A stretch of DNA of 64,000 bases from Oceanimonas aquatica (GCF_030732065.1 NZ_JAVBHX010000006.1:62001-126000), one strand, 5' to 3'. Positions 48,168 through 58,401 are shown, counted from the first letter of the stretch. Made by a program: numbers and translations. Notes: a model not told the origin generated them from the sequence alone.

Positions 48168-49211
48168 ATGCGCAAAATCATTCATGTGGACATGGACTGC
48201 TTCTTTGCCGCGGTGGAGATGCGGGCTCACCCTGAGTGGCGGGACATTCCCCTGGCTATTGGCGGCAGTGCCAGCCGGCGCGGGGTGATTGCCACCTGCA
48301 ACTACCCGGCCCGACAATATGGCGTGCGCTCGGCCATGCCCAGCCACCAAGCCCTGCGGCTGTGTCCCGGCCTGCTGCTGATCCCCGGCAACATGGCCGA
48401 ATACAAGCGGATCTCCCAGCAAATCCGTGCCATTTTTCACCGCTATACCGAGCTGGTGGAGCCCCTCTCCCTCGATGAGGCTTACCTGGATGTGACCGGC
48501 AGCCCGCTGTTTGGCGGCAGCGCCACCCTGATTGCCGAGGACATTCGCCGGGCCATTCGCGACGAGCTGCAACTCACCGCCTCGGCGGGAGTGGCCCCCA
48601 ACAAGTTTCTGGCCAAAATCGCTTCTGAAGAAAACAAGCCCGATGGTCTGTTTGTGCTGCCACCGGCGGCAGTGGCGGATTATGTCAGCGGACTGGCATT
48701 GGCCAAGATCCCGGGAGTGGGCCAAAAAACTGCAGAAAAGCTGGCGGCCATGGGCCTGGAAACCTGTGCCCAGGCGGTGGCCGCGGGAGAAGAAACGCTG
48801 GTGCACCGCTTTGGCAAATTTGGCCGCTTGCTGTGGCAACGAGCGCAAGGCAGGGACGAACGGCCGGTGCAGGTGGACCGGGTGCGCAAGTCGGTGGGGG
48901 TGGAAACTACCCTGGCGGCAGACATTTATTCTGCACCGCAGGGCCGGGAAATATTACAGCGGCTCTGGCCTGAGCTGGTGCGCCGGCTCAATGGCCGGGC
49001 CATTTGCGGCCTGTGCATCAAGCTCAAGTTCGAGGATTTTGAGCAGACCACGCTGTCACGGCGCACCACTGTGCTCGAACTGGACTCGGCCCTGAAGCTG
49101 TGTGAGCAGGCCTGGGTGCGGGCCGGGGACAGGGGCGTGCGGCTGGTGGGGGTAAGCGTGGAGCTTGCCGAAGAAGGGCAGGGGGCTCAGCTCGGGTTTG
49201 AATGGGACTGA
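48168..49211 (+). CDS. dinB: DNA polymerase IV
   Basis: This Y-family translesion polymerase has 347 residues. The catalytic carboxylates lie in IIHVDMDCFFAAVEM and PLSLDEAYLDVT. YPARQYGVRSAMPS is the finger motif, and LAKIPGVGQKTAEKLAAMGL forms the helix-hairpin-helix thumb. The little-finger domain follows. The C-terminal sequence QLGFEWD resembles the usual beta-clamp binding end QLxLxF. It is likely controlled by the LexA box upstream. Confidence 0.96.
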   Translation: MRKIIHVDMDCFFAAVEMRAHPEWRDIPLAIGGSASRRGVIATCNYPARQYGVRSAMPSHQALRLCPGLLLIPGNMAEYKRISQQIRAIFHRYTELVEPLSLDEAYLDVTGSPLFGGSATLIAEDIRRAIRDELQLTASAGVAPNKFLAKIASEENKPDGLFVLPPAAVADYVSGLALAKIPGVGQKTAEKLAAMGLETCAQAVAAGEETLVHRFGKFGRLLWQRAQGRDERPVQVDRVRKSVGVETTLAADIYSAPQGREILQRLWPELVRRLNGRAICGLCIKLKFEDFEQTTLSRRTTVLELDSALKLCEQAWVRAGDRGVRLVGVSVELAEEGQGAQLGFEWD

Positions 49212-49220
49212 TAACCCCCT

Positions 49221-49565
49221 TTACTTCAGATGATCCTCTTCCACAAACCAGCCCTGGTTGTTTTGGGGCGCCGCCGGGGCGGCGGGCTGGCCGCTGCCCA
49301 CCACGGCGGTGGGGCCGGCGGTGGTCGTCCGGTTGCCGGCCGACGCCACGCCCGTGTCGAGGGCCGGGGCGTCGCGGCCGTCGTCCGGATGGGCGCTGGC
49401 CTGGCGGGATGGCACGGCACTGTGATCCTGCTGAATGCCGGGAGCCAGCTTGCGGGTTTCGTCGAGCAGCTCGCGGCCAAAATCGACCGCCCGGCTGAGA
49501 ATGTTGTCGGCCAGGGCCGGTGTGGCGACCAGCGCCAGCATCAGTAACAGAGCTTTTGATTTCAT
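49221..49565 (-). CDS. Putative periplasmic protein with low-complexity region
   Basis: The 114-residue product has a signal peptide (MKSKALLLMLALVATPALAD) and a short helix (SRAVDFGRELLDETRKL). The rest is an Ala/Pro/Gly/Thr-rich tail that probably is disordered. No family is recognised. It is convergent with dinB and lies upstream of pepD on the same strand direction, with a GGAGGCG ribosome-like site before the ATG. Confidence 0.65.
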   Translation of the reverse strand: MKSKALLLMLALVATPALADNILSRAVDFGRELLDETRKLAPGIQQDHSAVPSRQASAHPDDGRDAPALDTGVASAGNRTTTAGPTAVVGSGQPAAPAAPQNNQGWFVEEDHLK

Positions 49566-49646
49566 GACGCCTCCTGAGCATTGAACTGCTCAAAGCATAA
49601 GCGAAAACGCACGGGCTGAATACGCCCGCCTGATGGCGGTTTGTCG

Positions 49647-51107
49647 TTAGCTGACGCGCGCAGGAATGCGCTCCAGCACTTGTACCAGCAACTGCCAGAA
49701 GCGAGCCACCGCGTCTATGCTGACCCGCTCGTCCGGAGAGTGGGCGCCCTGGATGGTGGGGCCGAAAGACACCATGTCCCAGTGGGGATAGACGCTTTTC
49801 AGCAGGCCGCATTCCAGCCCGGCATGGATCACCTTGACCGCCGGCAGATGACCAAACACCTGCTTGTGGGTGTCGAGCACCAGCTGCATCACCGGCGAGT
49901 CCGGATCGGGCTGCCAGCCCGGATAGGCGCCGTCAAACTGTACCTTGGCCCCGGCCAGCTCAAAGGCCGCCGCCGTCATGGCTGCCACTCGCTGACGACC
50001 GGCGTCGTTCAGGGAGCGGATCAGACATTGCACATGCACGTGATCAGCGTGGGTTTCAATGACGCCCAGGTTGGTGGAGGTCTGGGGTACGTCCGCCATG
50101 GTGCGGCTCATGGCCATCACCCCGTGAGGGCAGGCCAGCAGGGCGCGGGTCAGCCGCTGCTGCATGGCCTTGCTCATGACGCGGGCGGGCGGCTCGGCCG
50201 GGTTCAGTTCAAGGCGAATAAAATCATCCACGCCGGCAAACTCGGCGGCGTATTGCTGCCGGCAGGCTTCAAGCAGGAAGGGCAGACGTTCGCATTCGGC
50301 TTCGGGCACCAGCAGCAGGGCCGAGGCTTCCCGGGCGATGGCATTGCGCAGGGTGCCGCCGCTGAGGCTGGCCAGGCGCACGCCGTGCTCTGCCGTGACG
50401 GCGTGCAGCAGCTCGGCCAGCAGCTTGGTGGCGCTGGCCCGGCCTTCATGAATGTTGATGCCGGAATGGCCGCCGCGCAGACCGGTGATGGCGAGCCGGA
50501 AGGCCTGATAACCGGCGGGCACCGGCTCGGCCTCATAGGGCAGGGTGATATTGGCATCCACGCCACCGGCGCAGCCCATGTACACATCGCCGTCCTGCTC
50601 CGAGTCGGTGTTCAGCAATATCTCTCCCGTCAGCAGTTCTGGTTTCAGGCCAAAGGCGCCGGTCATGCCGCTTTCCTCATCCACCGTCAGCAGCACTTCC
50701 AGCGGGCCGTGCTTGAGCTGGTTGGCGGCCAGCACCGCCAGACAGGCGGCCATGCCGATGCCGTTGTCGGCACCCAGGGTGGTACCGGTGGCATACACCC
50801 AGTCGCCGTCGATACGCGGACGAATGGGATGCTGAGTAAAGTCGTGCCCGGTGTCGGCATTGGCCTGGGGCACCATGTCGAGATGGGCCTGCAGCACCAC
50901 GCCCTTGCGGTTTTCCATGCCGGGACTGGCAGATTTTTTAATGATGAGGTTGCCGATGTCGTCCTGATGCACAACCAGACCCCGCTCGCGGGCCCAGTCG
51001 GCTATCCAGCGGCGCAGCGCCGCTTCGTGGCCGGAAGGGTGGGGAATGCTGCAGATGGTGTCGAAAAAGCCCCACAGGCTGGTGGGGGACAGGCTACGAA
51101 TGGACAT
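49647..51107 (-). CDS. pepD: Aminoacyl-histidine dipeptidase (peptidase D)
   Basis: PepD is an M20-family zinc dipeptidase for Xaa-His dipeptides such as carnosine. The 486-residue protein has the metal-binding motifs QAHLDMVPQ, GTTLGADNGIGMAACLAVL and TVDEESGMTGAFGL. The lid domain is typified by GLRGGHSGINIHEGRA, and the C-terminal HAGLECGLL carries another metal ligand. In E. coli it also neighbours gpt. An in-frame start one codon earlier (51110) is possible. Confidence 0.95.
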   Translation of the reverse strand: MSIRSLSPTSLWGFFDTICSIPHPSGHEAALRRWIADWARERGLVVHQDDIGNLIIKKSASPGMENRKGVVLQAHLDMVPQANADTGHDFTQHPIRPRIDGDWVYATGTTLGADNGIGMAACLAVLAANQLKHGPLEVLLTVDEESGMTGAFGLKPELLTGEILLNTDSEQDGDVYMGCAGGVDANITLPYEAEPVPAGYQAFRLAITGLRGGHSGINIHEGRASATKLLAELLHAVTAEHGVRLASLSGGTLRNAIAREASALLLVPEAECERLPFLLEACRQQYAAEFAGVDDFIRLELNPAEPPARVMSKAMQQRLTRALLACPHGVMAMSRTMADVPQTSTNLGVIETHADHVHVQCLIRSLNDAGRQRVAAMTAAAFELAGAKVQFDGAYPGWQPDPDSPVMQLVLDTHKQVFGHLPAVKVIHAGLECGLLKSVYPHWDMVSFGPTIQGAHSPDERVSIDAVARFWQLLVQVLERIPARVS

Positions 51108-51188
51108 CATGGGATCACCGGCAAGAAAACGAATGCGGTAAGCTTACCTCGCTCTTGCCGGTGTTCGCCATGGTTATCACTGTGGTGG

Positions 51189-52829
51189 TCAGGCCTTGAA
51201 GCCGTTTACCTCGTCGGTCAGGCGCTGGCCCAGGCTGAACAGGGCCTCACCGGCGCTGTCGGTTTCCTGGGTCTTGCTGCGTACCTCTTCCGCCAGCTCG
51301 CTCAGGCGCGTGAGGTTGCGGCTCATTTCCTCGGTGGTCTGGCGCTGCTGCTCGGCGGCGGTGGCAATCTGGTTGTTCATGTCGTTGATCAGCCCCATGC
51401 GCTGGGTGATGGTGGCCAGGGCCTCGCCCGCCTGCACCGCGCTGCCCTGGGTCTCCTCGGCCCGCTGCATCAGGGTGTTCATGCGGCTGACAGTGTCATC
51501 CGATTCCTTTTGCAGTCCGAGAATGATCTGCTCGATTTCGTTGGTGGAGCTTTGGGTGCGGGTGGCCAGCTCACGTACCTCGTCGGCCACCACCGCAAAG
51601 CCCCGGCCCTGCTCGCCGGCCCGGGCCGCCTCGATGGCGGCGTTCAGGGCCAGCAGGTTGGTCTGCTCGGCAATGGTGCGAATGACTTCCAGCACTGTGC
51701 CAATGGTCTGGGTACGCTCGGCAAGAGCCCCCAGCCGCTGCTGGGCCTGCCCCAGCTCCTCCACCAGCGCCGAGGAATATTCACAGGTGTCGGCCACCCG
51801 TTGCGAGCCCTGCTCGGCCGCCTGGGCCGATTCCTCGCTGGCGCTGGCGGCCTGCTCGGCGGAGCGGGCCACCTCGCTGCTGGTGGCCAGCATTTCCTGC
51901 ATGGCGGTGGCCACCTGCTCGGTTTCTTCCGACTGCTGCTCCGACACGCTGCGGTTGTGGCGCACTATGTCCGACAGCCGGCTCGAGGCCTGGTTGACCT
52001 CCTGACTGATGGGGGAAAGCCGGCGAATGGTGTCACTCAGACGAGAGCAGAACTGGTTGAAGCTTTGGCTGAGCTGGGTGATCTCGTCCCGCCCGCTTTC
52101 ATCCAGCCGGCGGCGCAGATCCGCCTCACCGTGGGAAATATCGCGCAGGGCGCTGACGGTCTGGCCCACCGGGTTCAGTATGCTGCGGATCAGCACCACG
52201 GCCACCAGCACCGCCAGAGTCCCCAGGCCCAGCATCAAGGTCATCACCTTGCCGGCCAGGGCCATCAGCTGGGTTTCCACGTCGTCGATATAAATGCCGG
52301 TGCCGATGATCCAGCCCCAGGGCTTGAACAGCTGCACGTAGGAGACCTTTTCTACCGGCGCCTCATGGCCGGGCTTGGGCCAGAGATAATGCACAAAGCC
52401 CTGGCCGGCCTCGTCGACCCGGCGCACCATTTCCACAAACAGCTTTTTGCCGTCGGGATCCGCAAAGCCGCTCAGGTCGCCGCCATTGAGCTCCGGTTTC
52501 ATGGGATGCAGTATCATGCGCGGCTGATGATCGTTGATCCAGAAGTAGTCGTTGTCGCCGTAGCGCAGGCCGGCAATGGCTGCCATGGCCTGCTCCTGAG
52601 CCTGGGCCGCGGACAGCTGACCGCCCTGCTGCAGTTCATGGTAGTGGCCGGCGAGGCTCACCACCGACTGCACCTGGCGCATGGCCTGCACGCGTTTTTC
52701 TTCCACCAGGCCCTGGTAAAAGAACCACAGCATCAGCAGGGTGACCCCGAGAATGCCGGCGGAAAGCAGTATCAGATTGAGGTAAAGCCGTTTTGCGATG
52801 GTCAGAGAGCGTAGCCAGTTCACATTCAT
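51189..52829 (-). CDS. Methyl-accepting chemotaxis protein, single Cache domain
   Basis: This 546-residue receptor has a first helix near residues 16-38, a periplasmic Cache domain ([37 protein letters not shown]), a second helix, HAMP and a signalling domain with the tip [20 protein letters not shown]. The periplasmic part is similar to that of the receptor at 46183, so the two may be paralogues sensing related ligands. The first ATG is 12 codons upstream (52865); 52829 has AAGGAAG close by and a cleaner N-terminus. Confidence 0.93.
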   Translation of the reverse strand: MNVNWLRSLTIAKRLYLNLILLSAGILGVTLLMLWFFYQGLVEEKRVQAMRQVQSVVSLAGHYHELQQGGQLSAAQAQEQAMAAIAGLRYGDNDYFWINDHQPRMILHPMKPELNGGDLSGFADPDGKKLFVEMVRRVDEAGQGFVHYLWPKPGHEAPVEKVSYVQLFKPWGWIIGTGIYIDDVETQLMALAGKVMTLMLGLGTLAVLVAVVLIRSILNPVGQTVSALRDISHGEADLRRRLDESGRDEITQLSQSFNQFCSRLSDTIRRLSPISQEVNQASSRLSDIVRHNRSVSEQQSEETEQVATAMQEMLATSSEVARSAEQAASASEESAQAAEQGSQRVADTCEYSSALVEELGQAQQRLGALAERTQTIGTVLEVIRTIAEQTNLLALNAAIEAARAGEQGRGFAVVADEVRELATRTQSSTNEIEQIILGLQKESDDTVSRMNTLMQRAEETQGSAVQAGEALATITQRMGLINDMNNQIATAAEQQRQTTEEMSRNLTRLSELAEEVRSKTQETDSAGEALFSLGQRLTDEVNGFKA

Positions 52830-53147
52830 CTTCCTTGATTGAGTCCGGGAATGCCGCATGTTCACGCATTTTAGACAGCCGCGAGAGGGAGGGATGTAAG
52901 CAAAATGTAAAAACGGGATCTGGTCGTCTGAGACTTTGGTCTAACCTATAAGCGTTGTGGCCCGCCGGCAAAAAAAGCTGTTTAGCTGGTCAAGAATGGG
53001 CGTGATCTCTATAATGCGCCCATTGTTTGCTCGCTGCTTTCAATGGCAGGCGTTTCTTCGTTCGTGAAGGGGTGTCGGCTGGCGCCATTTTGCGTGAGGC
53101 GGCAAGCGGCCATTCTGTTTTAAAGCCAACACCCAAAGGTTCTCTCT
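52830..53147. other. 318-bp divergent intergenic region, receptor gene and gpt
   Basis: It contains the gpt promoter at 52987-53015 and an unusually long gpt leader of about 125 bases with GC-rich segments. The receptor's promoter side is AT-rich (about 52895-52915) but I see no sigma-28 consensus. No gene or known riboswitch was identified. Confidence 0.55.
52987..53015 (+). promoter_or_regulatory. Sigma-70 promoter for gpt
   Basis: TGGTCA (52987-52992) and a perfect TATAAT (53010-53015) are separated by 17 bases. Confidence 0.65.
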
Positions 53148-53618
53148 ATGTCCAACAAATTCGTCGTCACCTGGGACTCATTTCAGCGCGAAGCGCGTAA
53201 GCTGGCCGCCCGTCAGCTGCCCGCCAGCCAGTGGAAAGGCATTATTGCCGTCAGCCGCGGTGGTCTGGTACCTGCCGCCATTCTGGCCCGTGAGCTGGGC
53301 ATTCGCCACGTCGACACCCTGTGCATCTCCAGCTACGACCACAAGCAGCAGCGTGATGATCTGCAGGTGCTGAAGCAGGTAAAGGGTGACGGTGAAGGCT
53401 TCCTGATCGTTGACGATCTGGTGGACACCGGCAACACCGCCCGGGTGATCCGCGAGCTTTACCCCAAGGCCAAGTTCATTACCGTGTTTGCCAAGCCCAA
53501 GGGTGAGCCGCTGGTGGATGACTTTGAAGTGCGCGTGGGTCAGGACACCTGGATTGAACAGCCCTGGGACATGAGCGTGACTTTCTTACCGCCCCTGTGC
53601 GAGCAGGACGAGGCGTGA
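53148..53618 (+). CDS. gpt: Xanthine (guanine) phosphoribosyltransferase
   Basis: Gpt salvages xanthine and guanine with PRPP at the inner membrane face. The 156-residue protein has the PRPP-binding motif [17 protein letters not shown], the [15 protein letters not shown] loop and the C-terminal WIEQPWDM purine-binding segment. It is followed by its own terminator and by frsA, as in E. coli. Confidence 0.95.
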   Translation: MSNKFVVTWDSFQREARKLAARQLPASQWKGIIAVSRGGLVPAAILARELGIRHVDTLCISSYDHKQQRDDLQVLKQVKGDGEGFLIVDDLVDTGNTARVIRELYPKAKFITVFAKPKGEPLVDDFEVRVGQDTWIEQPWDMSVTFLPPLCEQDEA

Positions 53619-53619
53619 T

Positions 53620-53645
53620 AAAAAGGCTCTTCGGAGCCTTTTTTA
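53620..53645 (+). terminator. Intrinsic terminator of gpt
   Basis: The stem AAAAGGCTC / GAGCCTTTT with a TTCG loop is followed by a T-run, two bases after the gpt stop. Confidence 0.9.
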
Positions 53646-53666
53646 CGTTTTAACGCCGGAGTCTTC

Positions 53667-54914
53667 ATGACAAGCCAGCAGAGCAACCTGAGCGAGCGGC
53701 TGTTTTCCACCGTGCAGCACGCCCCGGAAACCTCCACCATCGCCTTTGTCGGCCGCCGGCCGCATACGCAGCAGGAGCCGGCGCCCTACGTGGATGGTGC
53801 CGACCTGCCCGGTTTTTACCGCTTGCAAAAGCGGGCTTTCTGGCACTGGCTGGGGTTCGACAGCATCGAAGTCGAGGCGACCCTGGCCCGCATGGCGGCC
53901 GCTCCCGGGCCCCGCTCCGTGGATGGCTGGCTCGACACAGTGAATGAATACCGGCCCGGCAACTGGGTGTTTGAGTGGAGCCGGCTGGGCGCGGAGGCGC
54001 AACAGCGCGCCCGCGAGGCCGACACCCCCGAACAGACCCGGCGAGAGTGTCTGGCGGCGGCCCGTTATTTTTCCCTCGCCAGCTACCCGCACCTGAAGGG
54101 CGATCGGCTGGCGCTGCAGGCCCAGTTGCTGGCCAATCAGGCCTACCGGGAAGCGGGCCGGCTGCTGCCGGTGCCACTGAAGGAGTTGCGCATTCCCTTT
54201 AACGGCAAGGAGGTACAGGGCTACCTGCACCTGCCGGCCAACGACCGGCCGCTGCCATTGGTGATCGTCAGCGGCAGCCTCGACAGCCTGCAGCTCGACT
54301 TCTGGCGCTTTTACGAGCGTTACCTGGCGCCCGCCGGCATTGCCATGCTCACCGTTGACATGCCCGGGGTGGGGTATTCGTCCCACTGGCCGCTGGTGCA
54401 GGACAGCAGCCGGCTGCATCAGGCGGTGCTGCATCATGTACCCAACATTCCCTGGGTGGACGAGCGCCGGGTGGCCATGCTGGGGGTGCGCATGGGCGGC
54501 AATGTGGCCGCCCGGCTGGCCAGCCTGGAGCCGTTTCGGCTGCGGGCCGTGGTCAGCATTGCCGGCGCCGCCAACCTGTTCTTTACCGAGCGGGACCGCT
54601 TTATGCGGGCCCCGGCCATGCTGCGGGACAGCATCGCCAATCGTATGGGCATGAAAAGCAACGACTGGGAAGGGGTCTATCAGCACTGTCGCGGCCTGTC
54701 TCTCAAGACCCAGGGGCTGATGGGGCGTTCCTCACCGGTGCCCCTGCTCAGCATTGGTCATCGCCACGACTTTCTTTGCCCCGAGCCCGAGATCCAGGCC
54801 CTGGCCGCCGCCAGTCGCTGCGGTGAAGCGCTGGTGCTCGACAAGCTGCCCCTGCTTCAGGTGTATGAAACCTCGCTGGCCCGTACCCGGGATTGGCTGT
54901 TAGCCCACCTTTAA
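53667..54914 (+). CDS. frsA: FrsA-like alpha/beta hydrolase fold protein
   Basis: The 415-residue protein has a helical N-terminal part (first 150 residues) and an alpha/beta hydrolase-fold domain (PLVIVSGSLDSLQLDF, LTVDMPGVGYSSHWP, SPVPLLSIGHRHDFLCP). In E. coli frsA is also next to gpt and crl, and its product binds the glucose phosphotransferase protein IIAGlc. The nucleophile elbow reads GVRMGGN instead of GxSxG, so a serine-hydrolase mechanism is not supported. The biochemical role of this family is debated. Confidence 0.88.
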   Translation: MTSQQSNLSERLFSTVQHAPETSTIAFVGRRPHTQQEPAPYVDGADLPGFYRLQKRAFWHWLGFDSIEVEATLARMAAAPGPRSVDGWLDTVNEYRPGNWVFEWSRLGAEAQQRAREADTPEQTRRECLAAARYFSLASYPHLKGDRLALQAQLLANQAYREAGRLLPVPLKELRIPFNGKEVQGYLHLPANDRPLPLVIVSGSLDSLQLDFWRFYERYLAPAGIAMLTVDMPGVGYSSHWPLVQDSSRLHQAVLHHVPNIPWVDERRVAMLGVRMGGNVAARLASLEPFRLRAVVSIAGAANLFFTERDRFMRAPAMLRDSIANRMGMKSNDWEGVYQHCRGLSLKTQGLMGRSSPVPLLSIGHRHDFLCPEPEIQALAAASRCGEALVLDKLPLLQVYETSLARTRDWLLAHL

Positions 54915-55020
54915 CCCCTGCACAAGCCATGGCTGCGGCTTTTTTGGCCACCAAGGGCGGCCAACCTTTATTATTGGGTGAAAAAGCGTTACATATAGGC
55001 CAGTTACCAGGGAGGTGGTT

Positions 55021-55419
55021 ATGAGTACTGAAACGGTGAGTCATCAGAAACTGTTGCGCGTGTTTACGGCCATTGGTCCTTACCTGCGCAGTGAGCAGTC
55101 TACGGAAAACAGCTATTTCTTTGATTGCCTGGCGGTGTGCGCCAGTGCCAAGGCCGCGCCGGAAAAACGCGAGTTCTGGGGCTGGTGGCTGAAACTGTCG
55201 CCCAAGAGCGAGCAACACTTTGAATTCCACTACCGGCTGGGCTATTACGACGTCGATGGCCAGTGGCGGGATCGGGCGATTCCCCGCAAGCACGAAGACG
55301 AAGTGGCGCGCACGTTGCGCGATTTTTACGACAAGCTGGCCACCTGCCTTGATGAACTCTCCCTCAGTGCCGGCCCGGCGCCGGAGCTTGGCGACAAGCA
55401 CCTGCTGAGCCCCGCCTGA
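55021..55419 (+). CDS. crl: Sigma factor-binding protein Crl
   Basis: Crl binds the stationary-phase sigma factor RpoS and helps it to capture core RNA polymerase. The 132-residue protein has FDCLAVCASAKAAPEKREFW, GWWLKLSPKSEQHFEFHYRLG and the RDRAIPRKHEDEVARTL part. A strong GGAGG lies five bases before the ATG. Crl is limited to Enterobacterales, Vibrionales, Aeromonadales and relatives, which helps place the organism. Confidence 0.93.
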   Translation: MSTETVSHQKLLRVFTAIGPYLRSEQSTENSYFFDCLAVCASAKAAPEKREFWGWWLKLSPKSEQHFEFHYRLGYYDVDGQWRDRAIPRKHEDEVARTLRDFYDKLATCLDELSLSAGPAPELGDKHLLSPA

Positions 55420-55521
55420 TGGCCCGGCGGCCGAGCGCCGCGAGGGCCGTATTCTGTCCATCTTGATTCTGCCGGCATCATGCCGGCATTGCTGTGTTGT
55501 AAAGGAGCCGCAGGGCGTTCC

Positions 55522-56625
55522 ATGAAAGGCAAAACCATTGTTGTAAAACTGGGTACCAGTGTGCTCACCGGCGGCACCCGCCATCTCGACAAGGCACACA
55601 TGGTGGAGCTGGTGCGCCAGTGCGCCAGTCTGCACCGGGCTGGCCACCGCATTATTGTGGTGACCTCGGCGGCCATTGCCGCCGGGCGCGAGCATCTGGG
55701 CTTTCCCGAGGTGGCCGGCACCATGGCCAACAAGCAGATGCTGGCGGCGGTGGGGCAGACCCAGCTGATCCAGACCTGGCAGTCGCTGTTTAATATTTAT
55801 GGCCTGCACGTGGGCCAGCTGCTGCTGACCCGGGCCGATCTGGAAGACCGGGAGCGCTACCTCAACGCCCGGGACAGCCTGCGCGCCCTGCTCGATCACC
55901 GTATTATTCCGGTGATCAACGAAAACGACGCCGTCGCCACCAACGAGATCAAGGTGGGCGACAACGACAACCTGTCGGCCCGGGCCGCCATTCTGGCCGA
56001 GGCCGATCTGCTGATCCTGCTTACCGATCAGCGTGGCCTGTTTACCGCCGATCCGCGCAACAACCCCGACGCCCAGCTGATCGAGGAAGTACAGACCATC
56101 GACGATACCCTGCGCAAACTGGCCGGCGGCAGCGTCAGTGGCCTGGGCACCGGCGGCATGGCCACCAAGCTGCAGGCCGCCGACGTGGCCCGTCGCGCCG
56201 GGGTGGACGTGGTGATCGCCACCGGCCAGATCCCGGAAGTGGTGGGCCGGCTGGCCGCCGGTGACCGGGTGGGCACCCGCTTTCCGGCCCTGGCCACACC
56301 GCTGGAAAGCCGCAAGCGCTGGATCCTGGCGGGGCCGCCCCCTCACGGCGAAATTCATATCGACGCCGGTGCGGTCAGGGCGGTGATGGACAAGGGCTCC
56401 AGCCTGCTGCCCAAGGGCATAGTACAGGTGGAAGGACGCTTTCGCCGGGGTGAGGCGGTGCGCATCGTCAACCCCGACGGCCGCGAGCTGGCCCGGGGCA
56501 TCTGCCGCTACGACGCTCAGGATCTGGAGCGCATCAAAGGACAACACTCAGACCAGATTGAAACCCTGTTGGGCTATGGCTACGGCAGCGTCGCCATTCA
56601 CCGCGACGATCTGGTGCTTTTGTAG
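55522..56625 (+). CDS. proB: Glutamate 5-kinase
   Basis: ProB phosphorylates glutamate in the first step of proline synthesis and is feedback-inhibited by proline. The 367-residue protein has an amino-acid kinase domain ([52 protein letters not shown]) and a C-terminal PUA domain ([20 protein letters not shown]). The frame extends upstream to 55480; ATG 55522 fits the family. proA begins eight bases downstream. Confidence 0.95.
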   Translation: MKGKTIVVKLGTSVLTGGTRHLDKAHMVELVRQCASLHRAGHRIIVVTSAAIAAGREHLGFPEVAGTMANKQMLAAVGQTQLIQTWQSLFNIYGLHVGQLLLTRADLEDRERYLNARDSLRALLDHRIIPVINENDAVATNEIKVGDNDNLSARAAILAEADLLILLTDQRGLFTADPRNNPDAQLIEEVQTIDDTLRKLAGGSVSGLGTGGMATKLQAADVARRAGVDVVIATGQIPEVVGRLAAGDRVGTRFPALATPLESRKRWILAGPPPHGEIHIDAGAVRAVMDKGSSLLPKGIVQVEGRFRRGEAVRIVNPDGRELARGICRYDAQDLERIKGQHSDQIETLLGYGYGSVAIHRDDLVLL

Positions 56626-56633
56626 GAGATACC

Positions 56634-57890
56634 ATGGATTTGCAACACATGGGCCGAGCGGCCCGCGACGCCTCGTACCTGCTGGCCGAAGCCAGCACTC
56701 AAACCAAGAACGCCGCCCTGGTGGCCATGGCCGACGCCCTGGAAACTCATGCCGAGGCCATTCTGGCGGCCAACGCCAGAGATCTGGATGCCGCCCGGGC
56801 CAATGGCACCGGTGACGCCATGCTCGACCGGCTGATGCTGAACTCACAGCGGCTCACCGCCATTGCCGATGATGTGCGCAACGTGGTGCGGCTGCCGGAT
56901 CCGGTGGGCGCCGAGCTGGAGTCCCGGGTGCTGGAAAACGGCATGCGCCTGTCCCGCCGTCGGGTGCCCCTGGGCGTGGTGGGGGTGATCTACGAGGCCC
57001 GTCCCAATGTCACCATCGACATTGCCGCCCTCTGCCTGAAAACCGGCAATGCCAGCATTCTGCGCGGTGGCCGGGAAACCTTTCACACCAATCAGGAGCT
57101 GGTGAAGGTCATTCGTCAGGCGCTGGCGGCCTGTGAGCTGCCCGAGTCCTGCGTCCAGTACATCGGCGAGCCGGGCCGGGAATGGGTGAGCGGTCTGCTG
57201 AAACTGGATCAGTACGTGGACATGATCATTCCTCGTGGCGGCCCCGGTCTGCACCAGCTCTGCAAGGAGCAGGCCACCATACCGGTCATTATCGGTGGCT
57301 TTGGTATCGGCCACATCTTCGTGGACCAAAGCGCCGATCTGACACGGGCTGTGGACGTAATCGACAACGCCAAGACCCAGCGCCCCAGTGTGTGCAACGC
57401 CATCGATACTCTGCTGGTGCATGAGCAGGCCGCCGCCGAGCTGCTGCCGGCCCTGAGTGCGCGCATGGCCGACAAGGGCGTGACCCTGGTGGCCGAGCCC
57501 AGGGCGCTGGCGCTGCTGAAGGACGGTCCGGCGACCGTGCGCGCCGCCGAAGACGGCGATTTTGATACCGAGTGGCTGGGCCTGACCCTGGGGGTCAAGC
57601 TGGTCAGCGACGTGAACGCGGCACTGGCACACCTGCGGGCGCACAATGCGGCGCATTCCGATGCCATTCTCACCAACTGCCTGACCAGCGCCGAGCGCTT
57701 TGTAAACGGTGCCCCGTCGGCGGCGGTGTATGTGAACGCATCCACCCGCTTTACCGACGGTGCCCAGTTCGGCCTGGGCGCCGAGGTGGCGGTCTCCACC
57801 CAGAAGCTGCACGCCCGGGGCCCCATGGGGCTGGAAGAGCTGACCAGCTATAAATGGGTGGGTCAGGCGGATTACCTGATCCGCCAGTAA
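56634..57890 (+). CDS. proA: Glutamate-5-semialdehyde dehydrogenase (gamma-glutamyl phosphate reductase)
   Basis: ProA reduces glutamyl phosphate to glutamate semialdehyde with NADPH, the second step of proline synthesis. The 418-residue protein has [25 protein letters not shown]-like [15 protein letters not shown], the catalytic Cys in [15 protein letters not shown] and the conserved C-terminal [14 protein letters not shown]. It forms an operon with proB and ends at an intrinsic terminator. Confidence 0.96.
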   Translation: MDLQHMGRAARDASYLLAEASTQTKNAALVAMADALETHAEAILAANARDLDAARANGTGDAMLDRLMLNSQRLTAIADDVRNVVRLPDPVGAELESRVLENGMRLSRRRVPLGVVGVIYEARPNVTIDIAALCLKTGNASILRGGRETFHTNQELVKVIRQALAACELPESCVQYIGEPGREWVSGLLKLDQYVDMIIPRGGPGLHQLCKEQATIPVIIGGFGIGHIFVDQSADLTRAVDVIDNAKTQRPSVCNAIDTLLVHEQAAAELLPALSARMADKGVTLVAEPRALALLKDGPATVRAAEDGDFDTEWLGLTLGVKLVSDVNAALAHLRAHNAAHSDAILTNCLTSAERFVNGAPSAAVYVNASTRFTDGAQFGLGAEVAVSTQKLHARGPMGLEELTSYKWVGQADYLIRQ

Positions 57891-57893
57891 GAG

Positions 57894-57920
57894 CCAGGGG
57901 TCGGCAGACCCCGGTTTTTT
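57894..57920 (+). terminator. Intrinsic terminator of proBA
   Basis: The stem GGGGTC / GACCCC with a GGCA loop, extended by CC/GG pairs, is followed by TTTTTT. It begins four bases after the proA stop. Confidence 0.85.
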
Positions 57921-57942
57921 GTTGCGAGGGGAGAGGAGTATT

Positions 57943-58371
57943 ATGCCGTCCAAGTTGCTGGATGCCCTGTTGCTGGCGATGCCCTTGTCGCCCACGCTGG
58001 AGTCCTGGCGTCAGCACCTGATCAACCATCTTAATTACCCGGTCCAGGGCGCCCAGAGTCTGTTTATCGGTGACCCTGTGCTGGTGATAGTGTCGTTTCA
58101 GCAGGACAGGGCCGAGGTACTGTTGCCGTCCATGGAATGGCGCCATCACGACATGCAGACCACCAAACCCAGCTCACGGGGCGTGGTGGATGAGCACAGC
58201 GGCAGCCTGGAGCAGTTGCTGGCGCTGGTGGAGGAATGCATTGCGTTGCGGCTGAAGTCGTTTCATGAATGCAGCCGCTGCGGCAAGCGCTGCGCCCCCG
58301 AAGCGCTGGGATCCTTGATGGGCGAGCCCACCTGCCGGGACTGCCTCAAGGGCCGGCGAGTATTGTTCTGA
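57943..58371 (+). CDS. Conserved-looking protein with C-terminal zinc ribbon
   Basis: The 142-residue protein has a helical N-terminus (SKLLDALLLAMPLSPTLESW) and a mixed middle. A C-terminal metal-binding pattern is made of CSRCGKRC and TCRDC, compatible with one zinc ion. I recognise no named family. GAGAGGAG gives a strong ribosome site for ATG 57943, and its own terminator follows, so it is a real gene. Nucleic acid or protein binding is a guess. Confidence 0.7.
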   Translation: MPSKLLDALLLAMPLSPTLESWRQHLINHLNYPVQGAQSLFIGDPVLVIVSFQQDRAEVLLPSMEWRHHDMQTTKPSSRGVVDEHSGSLEQLLALVEECIALRLKSFHECSRCGKRCAPEALGSLMGEPTCRDCLKGRRVLF

Positions 58372-58373
58372 TC

Positions 58374-58401
58374 AAAAAGGGAGCCTGAGGCTCCCTTTTT
58401 T
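58374..58401. terminator. Bidirectional terminator between 57943 gene and scsD
   Basis: The 12-bp perfect stem AAAAAGGGAGCC / GGCTCCCTTTTT with a TGA loop starts just after the stop of the plus-strand gene. It ends five bases from the stop of the minus-strand scsD, serving both. Confidence 0.9.

Noticed and set aside
49641-52814. A 1057-codon open frame on the plus strand
   Set aside because: It runs antisense through pepD and the chemoreceptor gene. Its translation is rich in His, Gln and Gly typical of a shadow frame in GC-rich DNA, and no domain is visible.
54924-54945. Intrinsic terminator after frsA
   Set aside because: AAGCC and GGCTT are followed by T residues, but the stem is only five base pairs with a long loop.
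54748-56547. A 599-codon minus-strand open frame
   Set aside because: It is antisense to frsA, crl and proB with shadow composition.
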